DNA from: Fen-1298 sp050015675 | GTDB lineage: Bacteria; Bacteroidota; Ignavibacteria; UBA10030 | Reading direction: 5' to 3' | Assembly (NCBI GenBank): GCA_050015675.1 | Contig: JBEKAY010000001.1 | Location: 248,001-312,000 of the forward strand | DNA: 64,000 nucleotides | In this document: in pieces, positions 34,877 to 44,843 of the stretch | How the letters are laid out: each line of letters opens with the position of its first letter | Position numbering within the stretch: position 1 is the stretch's first letter | The notes under the pieces: generated by a model | What the model was told of the DNA's origin: nothing | Databases searched by the model: none | The model's input: only the letters and a program-made list of their open reading frames with translations | Translations under genes and position numbers: made by a program

Positions 34877-36439
34877 ATGAATACAAAAAAAGCTCAAACT
34901 CTCTTCCGGGTGTTGTTGGTTCTCGGTATCCTGATTCTCATTAATTTCATTTCTGTGCGGCTTTTCAGCCGGCTGGACCTCACGAAGGAGGGTGTTTATA
35001 CACTCTCGAATGCGAGCAAGAACCTTGTCCGCAATCTTGATGACCGGATAACCGTGAAAGCGTACTTTACAGAAGATTTGCCGGCCCCGTACAATAACAA
35101 CCGCCGTCAGGTGCTCGACATTTTGAATGAATACAAAGCATACGCCAATGGCAATCTGCATTTTGAGTTCATCAATCCGGAAGGGGAGAAAAACGAGCGC
35201 GAGGCGCAACAGGCAGGCATTCCTCCAGTTCAAGTGCAGGTTGTGAAGGAAGATAAATTTGAAGTGAAACGAGCATTCCTCGGTCTTGTACTTTTATACG
35301 AAGATAAAAAAGAAATGCTGCCGGTTGTCCAAAATCTTAGTTCGTTGGAATATGACATCAGCGCAGCAATCAAACGGCTGACGCAGCATGCGAAAAAACG
35401 CATCGGCTATACAACTGGACATCAAGAACCAGAATTGGCGAGCATGCAAAAAGCGAATCAAGAAGTGAGTGCACAATACGAAGTGGTCCCAATAGACCTC
35501 AGTTCAAATACCACAACGATTCCGCAGGATTTAGCAGCGCTGTTGATTATTGCACCGCAAACAAAATTTTCAGACACAGCAAAATATCAAATCGATCAAT
35601 ATATCATGCATGGCGGCAAGGCAGCGTTCCTACTGAATAAAGTGAATGCGTCACTTCAGCAGCGGTATACTCAACCGATTGACCTTGGATTGGAAGATAT
35701 GCTGGAAAATTACGGCATCCGTATCAACAGCGATTTAGTCCGGGATGCACAGTGCGCCAATGTCACCGTCATGCAGCAGCAGGGACAATTTCAAATGCAG
35801 AGTCAGATTCCATTCCCCTATCTGCCGAATGCAGCGAATATGGATCGCTCAAATCCGATCGTGAAAGATTTGCAGGGTTTGATTTTTTACTTCGTCAGCT
35901 CGCTCGATACAAGTTTGGCGGTGAACAAAGGATTGAAGGCGGAAGTGCTGGTGCGTTCGTCCAAACATAGCGGCAGACAAACCGGTTTCATGATGATTGA
36001 TCCTATGCATCGTTATACTCAAGATGAGTTGTCTGAATCTAATATTCCAATGGCGGCGGTTGTGAGCGGCTCATTCAAAAGTTACTTCTCGACAGCAGGC
36101 GGAGAGAATAAAGGATTTGTGCCGCAGGCAACGAAGAGTCCCGATACCCGCATAGTCGTAGTAGGTGACGGCGATTTCATGAAAGACGATTTCGCAAGCA
36201 GCCGTGGCAATCTGACGTTCTTCATTAATATCATAGATTATCTTGCAGATGATGCCGGCTTGATTACGATTCGTTCTAAAGATGTCGCACAGCCGCCGCT
36301 GGAGCAAATTTCGGACGGAACGAAAAAACTGCTGAAATACGGCGATTTGATTTTGCCGCCATTACTCGTTATCGGATATGGTTTATTACGGTGGAGGCGG
36401 CGTGTGGCGCTGAAACGCTCGTTTGAAACTCAGGTATAG
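34877..36439 (+). CDS. GldG-like ABC transporter auxiliary protein
   Basis: A 520-residue protein with a helix near the N-terminus (about 12-32), a large periplasmic domain and a helix near the C-terminus ('LILPPLLVIGYGLLRWRRR'). 'FSRLDLTKEGVYTLSNASKNLV' and 'YFTEDLPAPYNNNRRQVLDIL' are the typical start of the GldG/ABC_transp_aux family. It is thought to act as a substrate-binding or assembly part of the GldAFG exporter. A TTG at 34868 would add three residues; I use ATG at 34877. No strong ribosome site is seen, which may indicate coupling with the permease gene. Confidence 0.88.
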   Translation: MNTKKAQTLFRVLLVLGILILINFISVRLFSRLDLTKEGVYTLSNASKNLVRNLDDRITVKAYFTEDLPAPYNNNRRQVLDILNEYKAYANGNLHFEFINPEGEKNEREAQQAGIPPVQVQVVKEDKFEVKRAFLGLVLLYEDKKEMLPVVQNLSSLEYDISAAIKRLTQHAKKRIGYTTGHQEPELASMQKANQEVSAQYEVVPIDLSSNTTTIPQDLAALLIIAPQTKFSDTAKYQIDQYIMHGGKAAFLLNKVNASLQQRYTQPIDLGLEDMLENYGIRINSDLVRDAQCANVTVMQQQGQFQMQSQIPFPYLPNAANMDRSNPIVKDLQGLIFYFVSSLDTSLAVNKGLKAEVLVRSSKHSGRQTGFMMIDPMHRYTQDELSESNIPMAAVVSGSFKSYFSTAGGENKGFVPQATKSPDTRIVVVGDGDFMKDDFASSRGNLTFFINIIDYLADDAGLITIRSKDVAQPPLEQISDGTKKLLKYGDLILPPLLVIGYGLLRWRRRVALKRSFETQV

Positions 36440-36474
36440 ATTTAAGATTTGAAAAGTGTAAAAGGTAGTGAGAA

Positions 36475-37365
36475 ATGAAAAAGAACACATACATTCTAAT
36501 AGGTTTGTTTATTTGCCTCCTCATCCTCGCATTTCTTGTTATGCAAAAACCCGGAGAACGAAGCGCTAATTCAGCGAGCACCGGACCGTTGTTCACGGTT
36601 GATTCACTCTCGGTGGATAAGATTGAAATCAAAACACCGACTTCTTTCCTTGTATTGGAAAAGCGCGGCGTCGAGTGGTTTGCTGCGCAACCGATCAATT
36701 ATAAAGCGGATCAAGCGAACGTTTGCCAAATAATTCACGAGATAAAAAATCTTGAGATCAAAAATATTGTTTCCGATAAACCGGAAAAACATTCTGTGTT
36801 TCAAGTTGATCAAGCGGGAACGCAAGTGACGGTGTACGAAAAAGGCGTTGAGAAGGCGTCGTTCATTCTCGGTAAGATGGCAGCAAGTTATTCGGAATCG
36901 TACGTGCGCAGAGTCAACTCTAACGATGTATTCATTGTCGAAGGCGCATCTGGTTATATGTTTGGCCGTCCGGTAAAAGATTGGCGCGATAAGACGATTT
37001 TGACAACGCCGAAAGAAAGCATCAAAGAAGTGCGGTACCAGTACGGCGACACAACATTTAACATAACGTTTAGTGATAGCGCATGGTTTGCTGGAAAAGA
37101 TAAAGCAAAGCAATCTGTGGTAGATGGTATTCTCTCTTCGCTCTCCAACTTCCAAGCAGATGATTTTATTGACAGCACTATGTCGCCCAAAGTGACGGCG
37201 ATGATAGCTTATGCCGGGAACCAGGTCCGTTTCTCGTTCAACAAAAGTATGAATAAATATTACGTTCAGTCTTCCAATTCGCCGCAGTGGTTTGTGTTGG
37301 AACAATGGAAAGCAAACCAAATTTTGAAACGGAAGAAGGAAATAATTGAAGCAAATAAAAAGTAG
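36475..37365 (+). CDS. DUF4340 domain protein
   Basis: A 296-residue protein with one N-terminal membrane helix ('YILIGLFICLLILAFLVMQK') and a periplasmic DUF4340 domain: 'LFTVDSLSVDKIEIKTPTSF', 'WFAAQPINYKADQANVCQII' and later 'RPVKDWRDKTILT'. DUF4340 genes regularly follow GldG-like genes of ABC-2 exporters, as here with 35 bases between. The domain may be a structural part of the transporter. Function not shown. A hairpin terminator (37434-37458) follows and probably ends the four-gene operon. Confidence 0.85.
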   Translation: MKKNTYILIGLFICLLILAFLVMQKPGERSANSASTGPLFTVDSLSVDKIEIKTPTSFLVLEKRGVEWFAAQPINYKADQANVCQIIHEIKNLEIKNIVSDKPEKHSVFQVDQAGTQVTVYEKGVEKASFILGKMAASYSESYVRRVNSNDVFIVEGASGYMFGRPVKDWRDKTILTTPKESIKEVRYQYGDTTFNITFSDSAWFAGKDKAKQSVVDGILSSLSNFQADDFIDSTMSPKVTAMIAYAGNQVRFSFNKSMNKYYVQSSNSPQWFVLEQWKANQILKRKKEIIEANKK

Positions 37366-37433
37366 AAAAATAAAAACAGAAAGCATCCAAGAAAGACAAC
37401 TCTCAAACCGCAAGTTTCTAACAGCTGGCTAAA

Positions 37434-37458
37434 AAGCCCTTCGATAAGGAGGGCTTTC
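37434..37458 (+). terminator. probable rho-independent terminator
   Basis: AAAGCCCT and AGGGCTTT form an 8-bp stem with a 9-base loop, after the DUF4340 gene. The following tract (TTTCTGATTCTT) is T-rich but broken. Confidence 0.6.
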
Positions 37459-37564
37459 TGATTCTTGGTTCCCCGTTACAATTCCTTGCTTGCGGAGGCA
37501 TTTTTGATTACTTTTTCAGTGAGTAACAGTTCCTATCATATCAAAATCAAAGGTTACGAGAACT

Positions 37565-39559
37565 ATGATAAACAGACTAATTTTAGGAATCACCATTATC
37601 CCAATTCTTTTTTTATTTGGATGCGGGGCATCGAACTCCACAATTGCTACCATTGGCGATGAAAAAATCACACTTAACTATTTTGAAGACAACTATGCTA
37701 AGAACAACGGCGGTTGGGATACCAGTGCCATCTCATCGATAGATGATAGGCAGCGATTTCTTGATTTGCTTGTCAAATTCAAACTCAAAGTGAAAGAAGC
37801 GCGCGCTCAGGGACTTGAAAAAGATTCTGCTATTATGAGTGAAATGGAAACCTACAACACCTCTATTGCACAGTCTTATATGATTGAGAAAGAAGTTGTC
37901 GAACCGGGTTTGCAGCGATTTTACGACAGGAAAAAAGATGAAGTGCGCGCCAGCCACATACTGCTCCGTCTTACACCCAATGCTTCACCACAGGATACAC
38001 TCAAGGTGTATGAACGGGCAATGAATATTATCGCAAAGATTCCCCAAGTCCCGTTTGACACACTTGCTTTTAAATACTCAGAAGATCCATCAGCAAAAAC
38101 AAATTATGGCAATCTAGGATTCTTTTCTAGCGGCAGAATGGTGTCGGAGTTCGAAGATGCGTGTTATTCACTTAAGTCCGGTGAGCACACAAAAACCCCG
38201 ATTCGATCACAGTTTGGGTACCACATAATTAAAGTAACGGCACACCAGCCGAACCCCGGATCGGTGCGCATTAGTCATATCCTTCTGCGCTTTAAAGAAG
38301 GATTGACAGATACCGCTGCAGTGCGTGATACTGTTTGGATGATCTACCACAAACTCAAGAGCGGAGCAAGCTTTGCTGACATGGTACAAAAGTACAGTCA
38401 GGACCCGAAAAAGGCGGCAAACAATGGCGATATCGGTTTCTATGAACGTGACCGACTTCCGCCAAATGTTGCAGATGTATTTTATAAAATGAAGATCGAT
38501 TCAATCTCTGAACCGATGCAATTTAACTACGGTTATCACATTTTCAAACTTACGGAGAAAAAAGAAATACCATCGTTTGCAGAGATGCAGAAAGATTTGA
38601 AGGAACTGTATAAACAAGTACGGTACCCATACGAGTACAATCAATACGTGCAGGGATTGAAAGTACAGTACCATGTTCGTATTGATTCTTCGGTCGTACG
38701 CAAACTGATTTCTTCGTTGGATACAACCAAAATATCCGGCAGCGAAGGATGGAAAGATACACTGTCAGCAGAAATGTTGAAAACGACAATTATCCATAGT
38801 ATAGGCAAACCTTTCACGATAAATGATTTTGCAGAAAATGTAATCACAACGAACGATTTAAAGAGCTATATCTTAACACCTGATAATATTTGGATGCTCA
38901 CCAATAAACTGCTTGATGTCGCGGCGGTCCGAGAACATGCACGGCATGCCGCGGAACGATATCCTGTGTTGGCAAGCCTTCTTAAAGAATATGAAGAAGG
39001 AATTCTCCTCTATCGTGTTGAACAAGACGAAATATGGAAGAAAGTAATGGTGAATGATTCGCTGTTGAAAGAATATTATAACGCGCATAAAGAAGAATAT
39101 CGCTGGCCGGAACGCGTCAACTTTGCGGAAATATTTACTGTGACAGATAGCATAGCAAAAGCGGCATACTGGAAAGTGCAGTATGGTGAAAACTTTCTGG
39201 ATGTGGCGGAAGAATATACAAATCGTTCCGGGTATCAAGAGAAAAAAGGGGTGTGGGGATTTCAGCCCTTCGCAACAAACGATTTGTCACTCAAAGCTTC
39301 AATAATGGCAGTGGACAGCGTATCTGAGCCATTTCAATATCAATCGGGCTGGTCAATTATTAAGACGCTTGCCAAAGATAGCGCGCATGTAAAGAGTTTT
39401 GAAGATGCAACAGCGGAAGTTGCAGGCGGTTATCAAGAAGCAGCAACAAAACAGCGCGAACAAGATTGGGTAGAAGCGCTCAAGAAAAAATATCCGGTTA
39501 CCATTAATAAAGAAGTGTTGACAGAAGCATTCAAAAGGAAACGGGTTGAATCCCAGTAG
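37565..39559 (+). CDS. PpiC-type peptidyl-prolyl isomerase lipoprotein
   Basis: A 664-residue periplasmic foldase with lipobox 'LFLFGC' (Cys 20). After an N-terminal SurA_N-like helical region come two parvulin domains: 'VRASHILLRLTPNASPQD' to 'GYHIIKVTAHQ' (about 125-225) and 'VRISHILLRFKEGLTD' to 'GYHIFKLTEKK' (about 232-335). A long C-terminal helical part with a third, degenerate rotamase-like domain (about 505-605, 'RVNFAEIFTVTDS') follows. It assists folding of outer-membrane proteins. It is first of three PpiC/SurA genes in a row and overlaps the next by 14 bases. Confidence 0.9.
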   Translation: MINRLILGITIIPILFLFGCGASNSTIATIGDEKITLNYFEDNYAKNNGGWDTSAISSIDDRQRFLDLLVKFKLKVKEARAQGLEKDSAIMSEMETYNTSIAQSYMIEKEVVEPGLQRFYDRKKDEVRASHILLRLTPNASPQDTLKVYERAMNIIAKIPQVPFDTLAFKYSEDPSAKTNYGNLGFFSSGRMVSEFEDACYSLKSGEHTKTPIRSQFGYHIIKVTAHQPNPGSVRISHILLRFKEGLTDTAAVRDTVWMIYHKLKSGASFADMVQKYSQDPKKAANNGDIGFYERDRLPPNVADVFYKMKIDSISEPMQFNYGYHIFKLTEKKEIPSFAEMQKDLKELYKQVRYPYEYNQYVQGLKVQYHVRIDSSVVRKLISSLDTTKISGSEGWKDTLSAEMLKTTIIHSIGKPFTINDFAENVITTNDLKSYILTPDNIWMLTNKLLDVAAVREHARHAAERYPVLASLLKEYEEGILLYRVEQDEIWKKVMVNDSLLKEYYNAHKEEYRWPERVNFAEIFTVTDSIAKAAYWKVQYGENFLDVAEEYTNRSGYQEKKGVWGFQPFATNDLSLKASIMAVDSVSEPFQYQSGWSIIKTLAKDSAHVKSFEDATAEVAGGYQEAATKQREQDWVEALKKKYPVTINKEVLTEAFKRKRVESQ

Positions 39560-40394
39560 GAATCTTTTCATTGTTCTTCTTGTTATAACGGCAATCGGTT
39601 GTTCCAAGAATACGCCAGATAAAACTCCTGTTGCCCGCATCGACAATCAGACGCTAGCGTTGGAGGAAATCCGCACGCACATTGACACAACGCGCGAACC
39701 GTCACAGGCACAAATTCAGCAGTATATTCAACGGTGGCTCACAGAAGAGTCACTATATCGTGAGGCAATAGACCGCGGTCTCGACCGTTCGGATGAGATG
39801 AATCAAAAGATGGAGGATGTTCGGCGACAACTGGCAATCAATACACTGTTAGAGAAAGAAGTGTACTCCCAACAGACATCAACCTTTTCCACACAAGACA
39901 TTCGTCAGTATTACGATACACATATTAAAGAATTTAATGTAATGCATGATATGGCGTTAGTCAGCTTTGCACTTTTTAAGAATCGAGATGCCGCAACAGA
40001 ATTTCGTAATCTTGTTCTGAAAGGAACACCGTGGCATTCTGCAATTAATCAGAAGGCACAATCGATCGTCATGCGTGTAGATTCATCTTACCAGACTCAA
40101 GTAACACTGATGCCGGCGGAATTATGGCGCGTCGCGTCAAAATCGACAAACCGAGAGCTTTCGTTTCCAATAAGTACCGATAATGGTTATTATATTCTCG
40201 TGGTGTGGAAATTCATCAAGCAAGGGCAGACGGCAGATGTATCATTAGTGGAACAAGAAATTCGCGGACGGCTGACTGTGGAACGACGGCGCCAGATGTA
40301 CAGTCAACTTGTTCAGAACCTTCGCGCAAAACATGCGATTCAAGTATTTATCAGCTCGGCGTCCGATTCAGGAAAGTCTAAAACAGAAGAATAG
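39546..40394 (+). CDS. PpiC/SurA-like periplasmic lipoprotein, short
   Basis: A 282-residue lipoprotein: signal 'NLFIVLLVITAIGC' with lipobox Cys about 19, then 'PVARIDNQTLALEEI' and a SurA_N-like helical domain, and a C-terminal segment that matches the parvulin fold only weakly. It starts with TTG inside the end of the preceding gene, with AAGGAAA upstream, so translation is coupled. Its role is probably holdase/foldase activity with its two neighbours. Loss of clear rotamase motifs suggests chaperone rather than isomerase activity. Confidence 0.8.
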   Translation: MNPSRNLFIVLLVITAIGCSKNTPDKTPVARIDNQTLALEEIRTHIDTTREPSQAQIQQYIQRWLTEESLYREAIDRGLDRSDEMNQKMEDVRRQLAINTLLEKEVYSQQTSTFSTQDIRQYYDTHIKEFNVMHDMALVSFALFKNRDAATEFRNLVLKGTPWHSAINQKAQSIVMRVDSSYQTQVTLMPAELWRVASKSTNRELSFPISTDNGYYILVVWKFIKQGQTADVSLVEQEIRGRLTVERRRQMYSQLVQNLRAKHAIQVFISSASDSGKSKTEE

Positions 40395-40402
40395 GAAAAC
40401 GT

Positions 40403-41677
40403 ATGAAGCAAGTTTGCAAGTTCTTGGTGTGTCTTTCTCTTCTGGCTCCTGGTGCGCTCCCTGCTCAAACACTGGTCGATCGGATTGTTGCGGTAGTAGA
40501 TAAAGAGATTATTACAGAATCGGAGTTGAACGAACGCGTTACATTCCTTGCGATGCAAAACCGCATAGATCCGAACCAAGCCGGACTGCGCATGCAAGTG
40601 CTCGATGGGTTAGTTTCGGAAAAACTGGTTCTAGCACAAGCATTGATTGATAGTGTCGAAGTGACAGAAGACGAAGTAACGCGTGCGCTCGATCAGCAAA
40701 TAGCAAACTTCGTCCGGCAGGTTGGATCCGAACAGCGTGTCGAACAGATGTATGGAAAATCCATCAGCCGCATCAAGCGTGAGTACCGAACTGAAATTAA
40801 AAACCAACTACTGGTACAGAAAATGCGCCAACAGCGCGAAGCTACAATTTCGGTAACGCACCGTGAAGTGGAAGATTTTTTTGTATCGTTTAAAGATAGT
40901 CTTCCGCAGGTCCCGGAGGAGTTCGAGTTAAGCCATGTGTACATCGTACCGAAACCCGACACGTCAGTAGAAACAAAAACTCGGATTGTCATGCAATCTA
41001 TTCTAGATAGTATTCATGCGGGCGGAGATTTTGCAGACTTCGCAAAACGATATTCAACGGATCCGGGTTCCGCCGCAAGTGGCGGCGACCTCGGTTGGGA
41101 AAAGCGCGGAGTGTTTGTCCGGGAATTTGAAGAAACCGTTTTCGGGTTGAAAGAAGGCGAAGTATCGGGCATTGTGAAAACGCAGTTTGGGTTTCATATC
41201 ATCCAATTGCTCGGCAGGCGGGGTGAATCTGTACATGCGCGCCATATTCTTATGAAGATAGACAAAGGTCCTGCAAGCGATTCTGCGGCAGTCGATACAC
41301 TGCGGGCTCTTCGGCAGAGAGCGCTTCAAGGCGAATCCTTTGCAGAATTAGCGAGCAAATATTCTGAGGATGAGGATACAAAAACCATCGGCGGCGATTT
41401 GGGTACACTGACTGTCGACCAACTCCAGCCGGATTTCGCCGGACAAATTAAGGAACTGAAGGCAGGAGAAATTAGTGAACCAGTTCGTACGGTGGTAGGG
41501 TCTTCGTACGGTTTCCATATTGTTTGGATGCGTAAACGAACGGCACCACATGCTATTAATTTGAAAGACGACTTCAAGCGCATTCAACAACTTGCGCTCT
41601 ATATGAAGCGGAATAAACAAAACGCAGAATGGATCGACGAACTGAAGAAAACTTTTTATGTCGATATCCGGCTCTGA
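40403..41677 (+). CDS. surA: SurA-like peptidyl-prolyl isomerase
   Basis: A 424-residue periplasmic chaperone with a standard signal peptide ('MKQVCKFLVCLSLLAPGALP'), SurA N-domain ('DRIVAVVDKEIITESELNER', about 25-165) and two parvulin domains ('ELSHVYIVPKP' to 'GFHIIQLLGRR', about 175-275; 'VHARHILMKIDKG' to 'GFHIVWMRKR', about 278-380). This is the normal SurA layout; it delivers outer-membrane proteins such as LptD to the BAM machinery. It starts eight bases after its neighbour. An lptD-like gene lies 6 kb downstream, which fits functionally. Confidence 0.9.
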   Translation: MKQVCKFLVCLSLLAPGALPAQTLVDRIVAVVDKEIITESELNERVTFLAMQNRIDPNQAGLRMQVLDGLVSEKLVLAQALIDSVEVTEDEVTRALDQQIANFVRQVGSEQRVEQMYGKSISRIKREYRTEIKNQLLVQKMRQQREATISVTHREVEDFFVSFKDSLPQVPEEFELSHVYIVPKPDTSVETKTRIVMQSILDSIHAGGDFADFAKRYSTDPGSAASGGDLGWEKRGVFVREFEETVFGLKEGEVSGIVKTQFGFHIIQLLGRRGESVHARHILMKIDKGPASDSAAVDTLRALRQRALQGESFAELASKYSEDEDTKTIGGDLGTLTVDQLQPDFAGQIKELKAGEISEPVRTVVGSSYGFHIVWMRKRTAPHAINLKDDFKRIQQLALYMKRNKQNAEWIDELKKTFYVDIRL

Positions 41678-41715
41678 TCAGCGGCGCATATACAACACAG
41701 AACTTTGGTGAACAT

Positions 41716-42720
41716 GTGGCGAAAATAATAAAACCAATCGATGATGTTGAATCCGTAAAACTACTCGCGAAGGCGTATGCAAACCTGCGGACAGAAATTG
41801 GCAAAGTGATTGTTGGACAAGACACTATCATCGAACATCTTTTTATCACGCTGCTTTCGCGCGGGCATTGCCTGCTCATCGGCGTGCCAGGGTTGGCGAA
41901 AACGCTTCTGATAAGAACGCTGGCACAAGCACTGGATTTAAAATTCAGCCGTATTCAATTCACACCTGACTTGATGCCGAGCGATATAACCGGAACGGAA
42001 ATTATCGAAGAGAATGTTTCCACAAGAACAAAGGCGTTTAAATTTATCCACGGACCGGTATTTGCCAACATTGTGCTTGCCGACGAAATCAACCGCACGC
42101 CGCCGAAGACGCAAGCCGCACTTTTAGAAGCAATGCAGGAACATCATGTAACGGCTGCCGGTGAAACCTATCTGCTCGATGAACCGTTCTTTGTTCTTGC
42201 CACACAAAATCCGATTGAGCAGGAAGGAACATATCCGTTGCCTGAAGCCCAGCTCGATCGGTTTATGCTCAATCTCTGGTTAGACTATCCTTCGTTTGCC
42301 GAAGAAGTTCAAATTGTTAAATCCACAACAAGCAGATATGAAGCGTCAGTAGAGCACGTTCTTTCCGCCAGCGATATAGTCGAGTTTCAAAATCTTGTGC
42401 GTGGTGTACCAGTTGCAGATAACGTCATCCAATTTGCCGTTCGGTTGGCAGACCGCACAAGGCCATCCTCGCCGGATGCACCGGATTACATTAAAAATTG
42501 GATTCGATGGGGCGCAGGCCCGCGCGCATCACAATATTTAATTCTTGGTGCCAAATCGCGAGCAATTCTTTATGGACATTTCACACCGGATATCGAAGAT
42601 GTGAAGGCGATTGCCGGACCAGTGCTGCGTCATCGTCTTGTGACAAGTTTCAACGCAGAGGCAGAAAATGTTTCGGCAATCCAGATTGTAGAAAAATTGG
42701 TTCAGGACGTGAAATCATAA
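41716..42720 (+). CDS. MoxR family AAA+ ATPase
   Basis: A 334-residue AAA+ chaperone of the MoxR family with Walker A 'GVPGLAKT', Walker B 'VLADEINRTPP', 'QAALLEAMQEHHVT' and sensor 1 'FVLATQNPIEQEGTYPLPEAQLDRF' in type. MoxR proteins activate or insert metal cofactors of vWA-domain partners; the vWA gene two genes downstream is the candidate. The frame is open back to 41629 inside the surA-like gene, but I place the start at GTG 41716 so that the normal 'IKPIDDVESVKLLAKAY' N-terminus results. The usual following DUF58 gene is missing and a subtilase follows instead. Confidence 0.9.
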   Translation: MAKIIKPIDDVESVKLLAKAYANLRTEIGKVIVGQDTIIEHLFITLLSRGHCLLIGVPGLAKTLLIRTLAQALDLKFSRIQFTPDLMPSDITGTEIIEENVSTRTKAFKFIHGPVFANIVLADEINRTPPKTQAALLEAMQEHHVTAAGETYLLDEPFFVLATQNPIEQEGTYPLPEAQLDRFMLNLWLDYPSFAEEVQIVKSTTSRYEASVEHVLSASDIVEFQNLVRGVPVADNVIQFAVRLADRTRPSSPDAPDYIKNWIRWGAGPRASQYLILGAKSRAILYGHFTPDIEDVKAIAGPVLRHRLVTSFNAEAENVSAIQIVEKLVQDVKS

Positions 42721-42740
42721 TCGAGAATTTGGAAAGCACG

Positions 42741-44834
42741 ATGCGAATAGTGAAGACAGCTATACTTCTTCTTGCCTTGGTTACAGCGGCTGCAACAGCG
42801 CAAACCCATCACTACTGGATTGTGTTTCGCAATAAAGATGTTTCGTTTTCTTCTCAAAAAAATTCACAGCCTCTTGGCATTACAGAGCGTGCACTCAAGC
42901 GGCGCGCGAAATCTCTTCCCCCAGACCGGCTGATCGATGCATTTGATTTTCCAATTTCGGAGTCTGCCCTATCTCAAATTAAACAAACGGGAGTGAAAAT
43001 CCGTGCTGTATCACGCTGGTTAAATGCCGTATCGGTCGAAGCATCACCACAGCAGCTTCAAATGCTTAATGCCCTTCCCATAGTTTCTCAATCCGAACCG
43101 GTGATGCAATTCAAACACTCACACCCGCTGCCATCATCAGTGCCCCTGCCATCGCTTGTGAAATCATCGGGTGTTCAGGGATTAGACTATGGACCATCTG
43201 TAACGCAACTCACCAATATGAGAGTTGTTGATCTTCATGCGATTGGTGTGAATGGTACAGGTGTTCTTATCGGGATGCTGGATGATGGATTTAATAATTT
43301 TCGAACGCACGCCGCTTTGAAAAATATTAAGGTCGTTGCAGATTCCGACTTCGTCCATAATATTAATGATGTAAGCATCCAACCATGGGAAGACCTGACG
43401 AGTCCGGGTCAAGGCGATCACGGCGCAGGTACACTCTCAGCGGTGGGTGGTTTCGACAATGGTAATATGATTGGTGCTGCATACGGCGCTTCGTTTCTTC
43501 TTGCCAAGACTGAGATGGATAGCAGCGGGGGTTCGAATGATTTCACCAGCGAAGAGGATACATACGTAGCAGGTCTCGAATGGGCAGAACGCCTTGGTGC
43601 CGATATCACATCGTCTTCGTTGGGATACAAAGAGTTTGAAGATTCACTTTTTACGCCGTTACCGTACTATACAACAAGCGATATGAACGGAAGAACGACA
43701 AAAGTTGCCCGAGCAGCAGTGATTGCAGCGCGAAAAGGTGTGCTCGTTGTAACAGCAATGGGGAATGAAGGTAATCTGCTGACAGAGAAACTGCCTCCGG
43801 ATACCACACTCTTATCTCCGGCTGATGCCGATAGCATTATCAGTGTTGGTGCCGCATCGTCGGATGGAGAACTCGCGACATTTAGCAGTTGTGGCCCGAC
43901 TGCTGATGGCCGCATCAAACCGGAAGTAGTGGCACAAGGCGTAGGAGTTTATTGGGCTGATGGGTCAACGACCTCAAGTTATACATATGAAAGCGGGACT
44001 TCTTGTTCAACACCGCTTGTAGCCGGGGCTGCTGCACTGATACTTTCGGCTCATCCGGATCTTACGAATATGCAAGTTCGACATGCACTGTTAGCAACAG
44101 CTACTCCAAGTACATTTATCACGTCACAAAACGCGGTGTATCCGAATAACTATTACGGTTATGGATTTGTGGATGCTTTCTCTGCGGCATTATCCGTTGG
44201 CCCGGTATTCAGCAACAAACCATTGGTAACTAAAACTGAATCTTTCTATCAAATCAATATTTGGATCAAGCAGAATGTTTCTGTTCGGATGGATTCCGTA
44301 TCTCTCTATTTCAAACGAATCTCAGACGCAGCTTTCAAGCGTGCAGAATTTATTCCGGCAATAAATGATGATGAGTATATCGTTACGCTTCCTTTATCTG
44401 ACTTGGATTCCACAGCTATTGGATATATCATAGCACGTGATCAATCTGGTATTACGTGGAGGGCGCCATCGAATGCTTCAACCGGTTATTTTTCTCTTAA
44501 GCCGACACCAGATAGTTTGATCGGAATCTTTCCTACCCCAAGTGGACAATTAGTGCCCACACAGTACAAACTTTATCAAAATTATCCCAATCCATTTAAC
44601 AGCTTCACCTTTATAATATTTGAAGTACCTGAACCAACGAATATGGAATTGGAAGTATTTAATCTTCTCGGTCAACGTGTGAAACATATTTTCTGCGGTT
44701 CGGTGAGTACACAAGAAACAAAACGATGGAATGGAACAGATGATTATGGACGCCAAGTTGCATCTGGAATATATTTTGCCCGCTTGATAACACCACACGC
44801 TATTCGTTCTATCAAAATGTTATATCTCAAATAA
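42741..44834 (+). CDS. subtilisin-like (S8) serine protease with T9SS sorting domain
   Basis: A 697-residue secreted protease. The start at 42741 has GGAAAG upstream and a clear signal peptide ('MRIVKTAILLLALVTAAATA'); the longer frame overlaps moxR. After an N-terminal inhibitor-like propeptide (about 25-150), the catalytic triad is D181 in 'IGMLDDGF', H227 in 'GDHGAGTLSA' and S421 in 'ESGTSCSTPLVAGAA'. The C-terminal about 85 residues form a T9SS domain ('LYQNYPNPFNSFTFIIF', ending 'IKMLYLK'). It is expected at the cell surface or outside. Similar S8 proteases are common T9SS cargo. Its place between moxR and vWA genes is unusual. Confidence 0.93.
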   Translation: MRIVKTAILLLALVTAAATAQTHHYWIVFRNKDVSFSSQKNSQPLGITERALKRRAKSLPPDRLIDAFDFPISESALSQIKQTGVKIRAVSRWLNAVSVEASPQQLQMLNALPIVSQSEPVMQFKHSHPLPSSVPLPSLVKSSGVQGLDYGPSVTQLTNMRVVDLHAIGVNGTGVLIGMLDDGFNNFRTHAALKNIKVVADSDFVHNINDVSIQPWEDLTSPGQGDHGAGTLSAVGGFDNGNMIGAAYGASFLLAKTEMDSSGGSNDFTSEEDTYVAGLEWAERLGADITSSSLGYKEFEDSLFTPLPYYTTSDMNGRTTKVARAAVIAARKGVLVVTAMGNEGNLLTEKLPPDTTLLSPADADSIISVGAASSDGELATFSSCGPTADGRIKPEVVAQGVGVYWADGSTTSSYTYESGTSCSTPLVAGAAALILSAHPDLTNMQVRHALLATATPSTFITSQNAVYPNNYYGYGFVDAFSAALSVGPVFSNKPLVTKTESFYQINIWIKQNVSVRMDSVSLYFKRISDAAFKRAEFIPAINDDEYIVTLPLSDLDSTAIGYIIARDQSGITWRAPSNASTGYFSLKPTPDSLIGIFPTPSGQLVPTQYKLYQNYPNPFNSFTFIIFEVPEPTNMELEVFNLLGQRVKHIFCGSVSTQETKRWNGTDDYGRQVASGIYFARLITPHAIRSIKMLYLK

Positions 44835-44843
44835 TTACTACTG

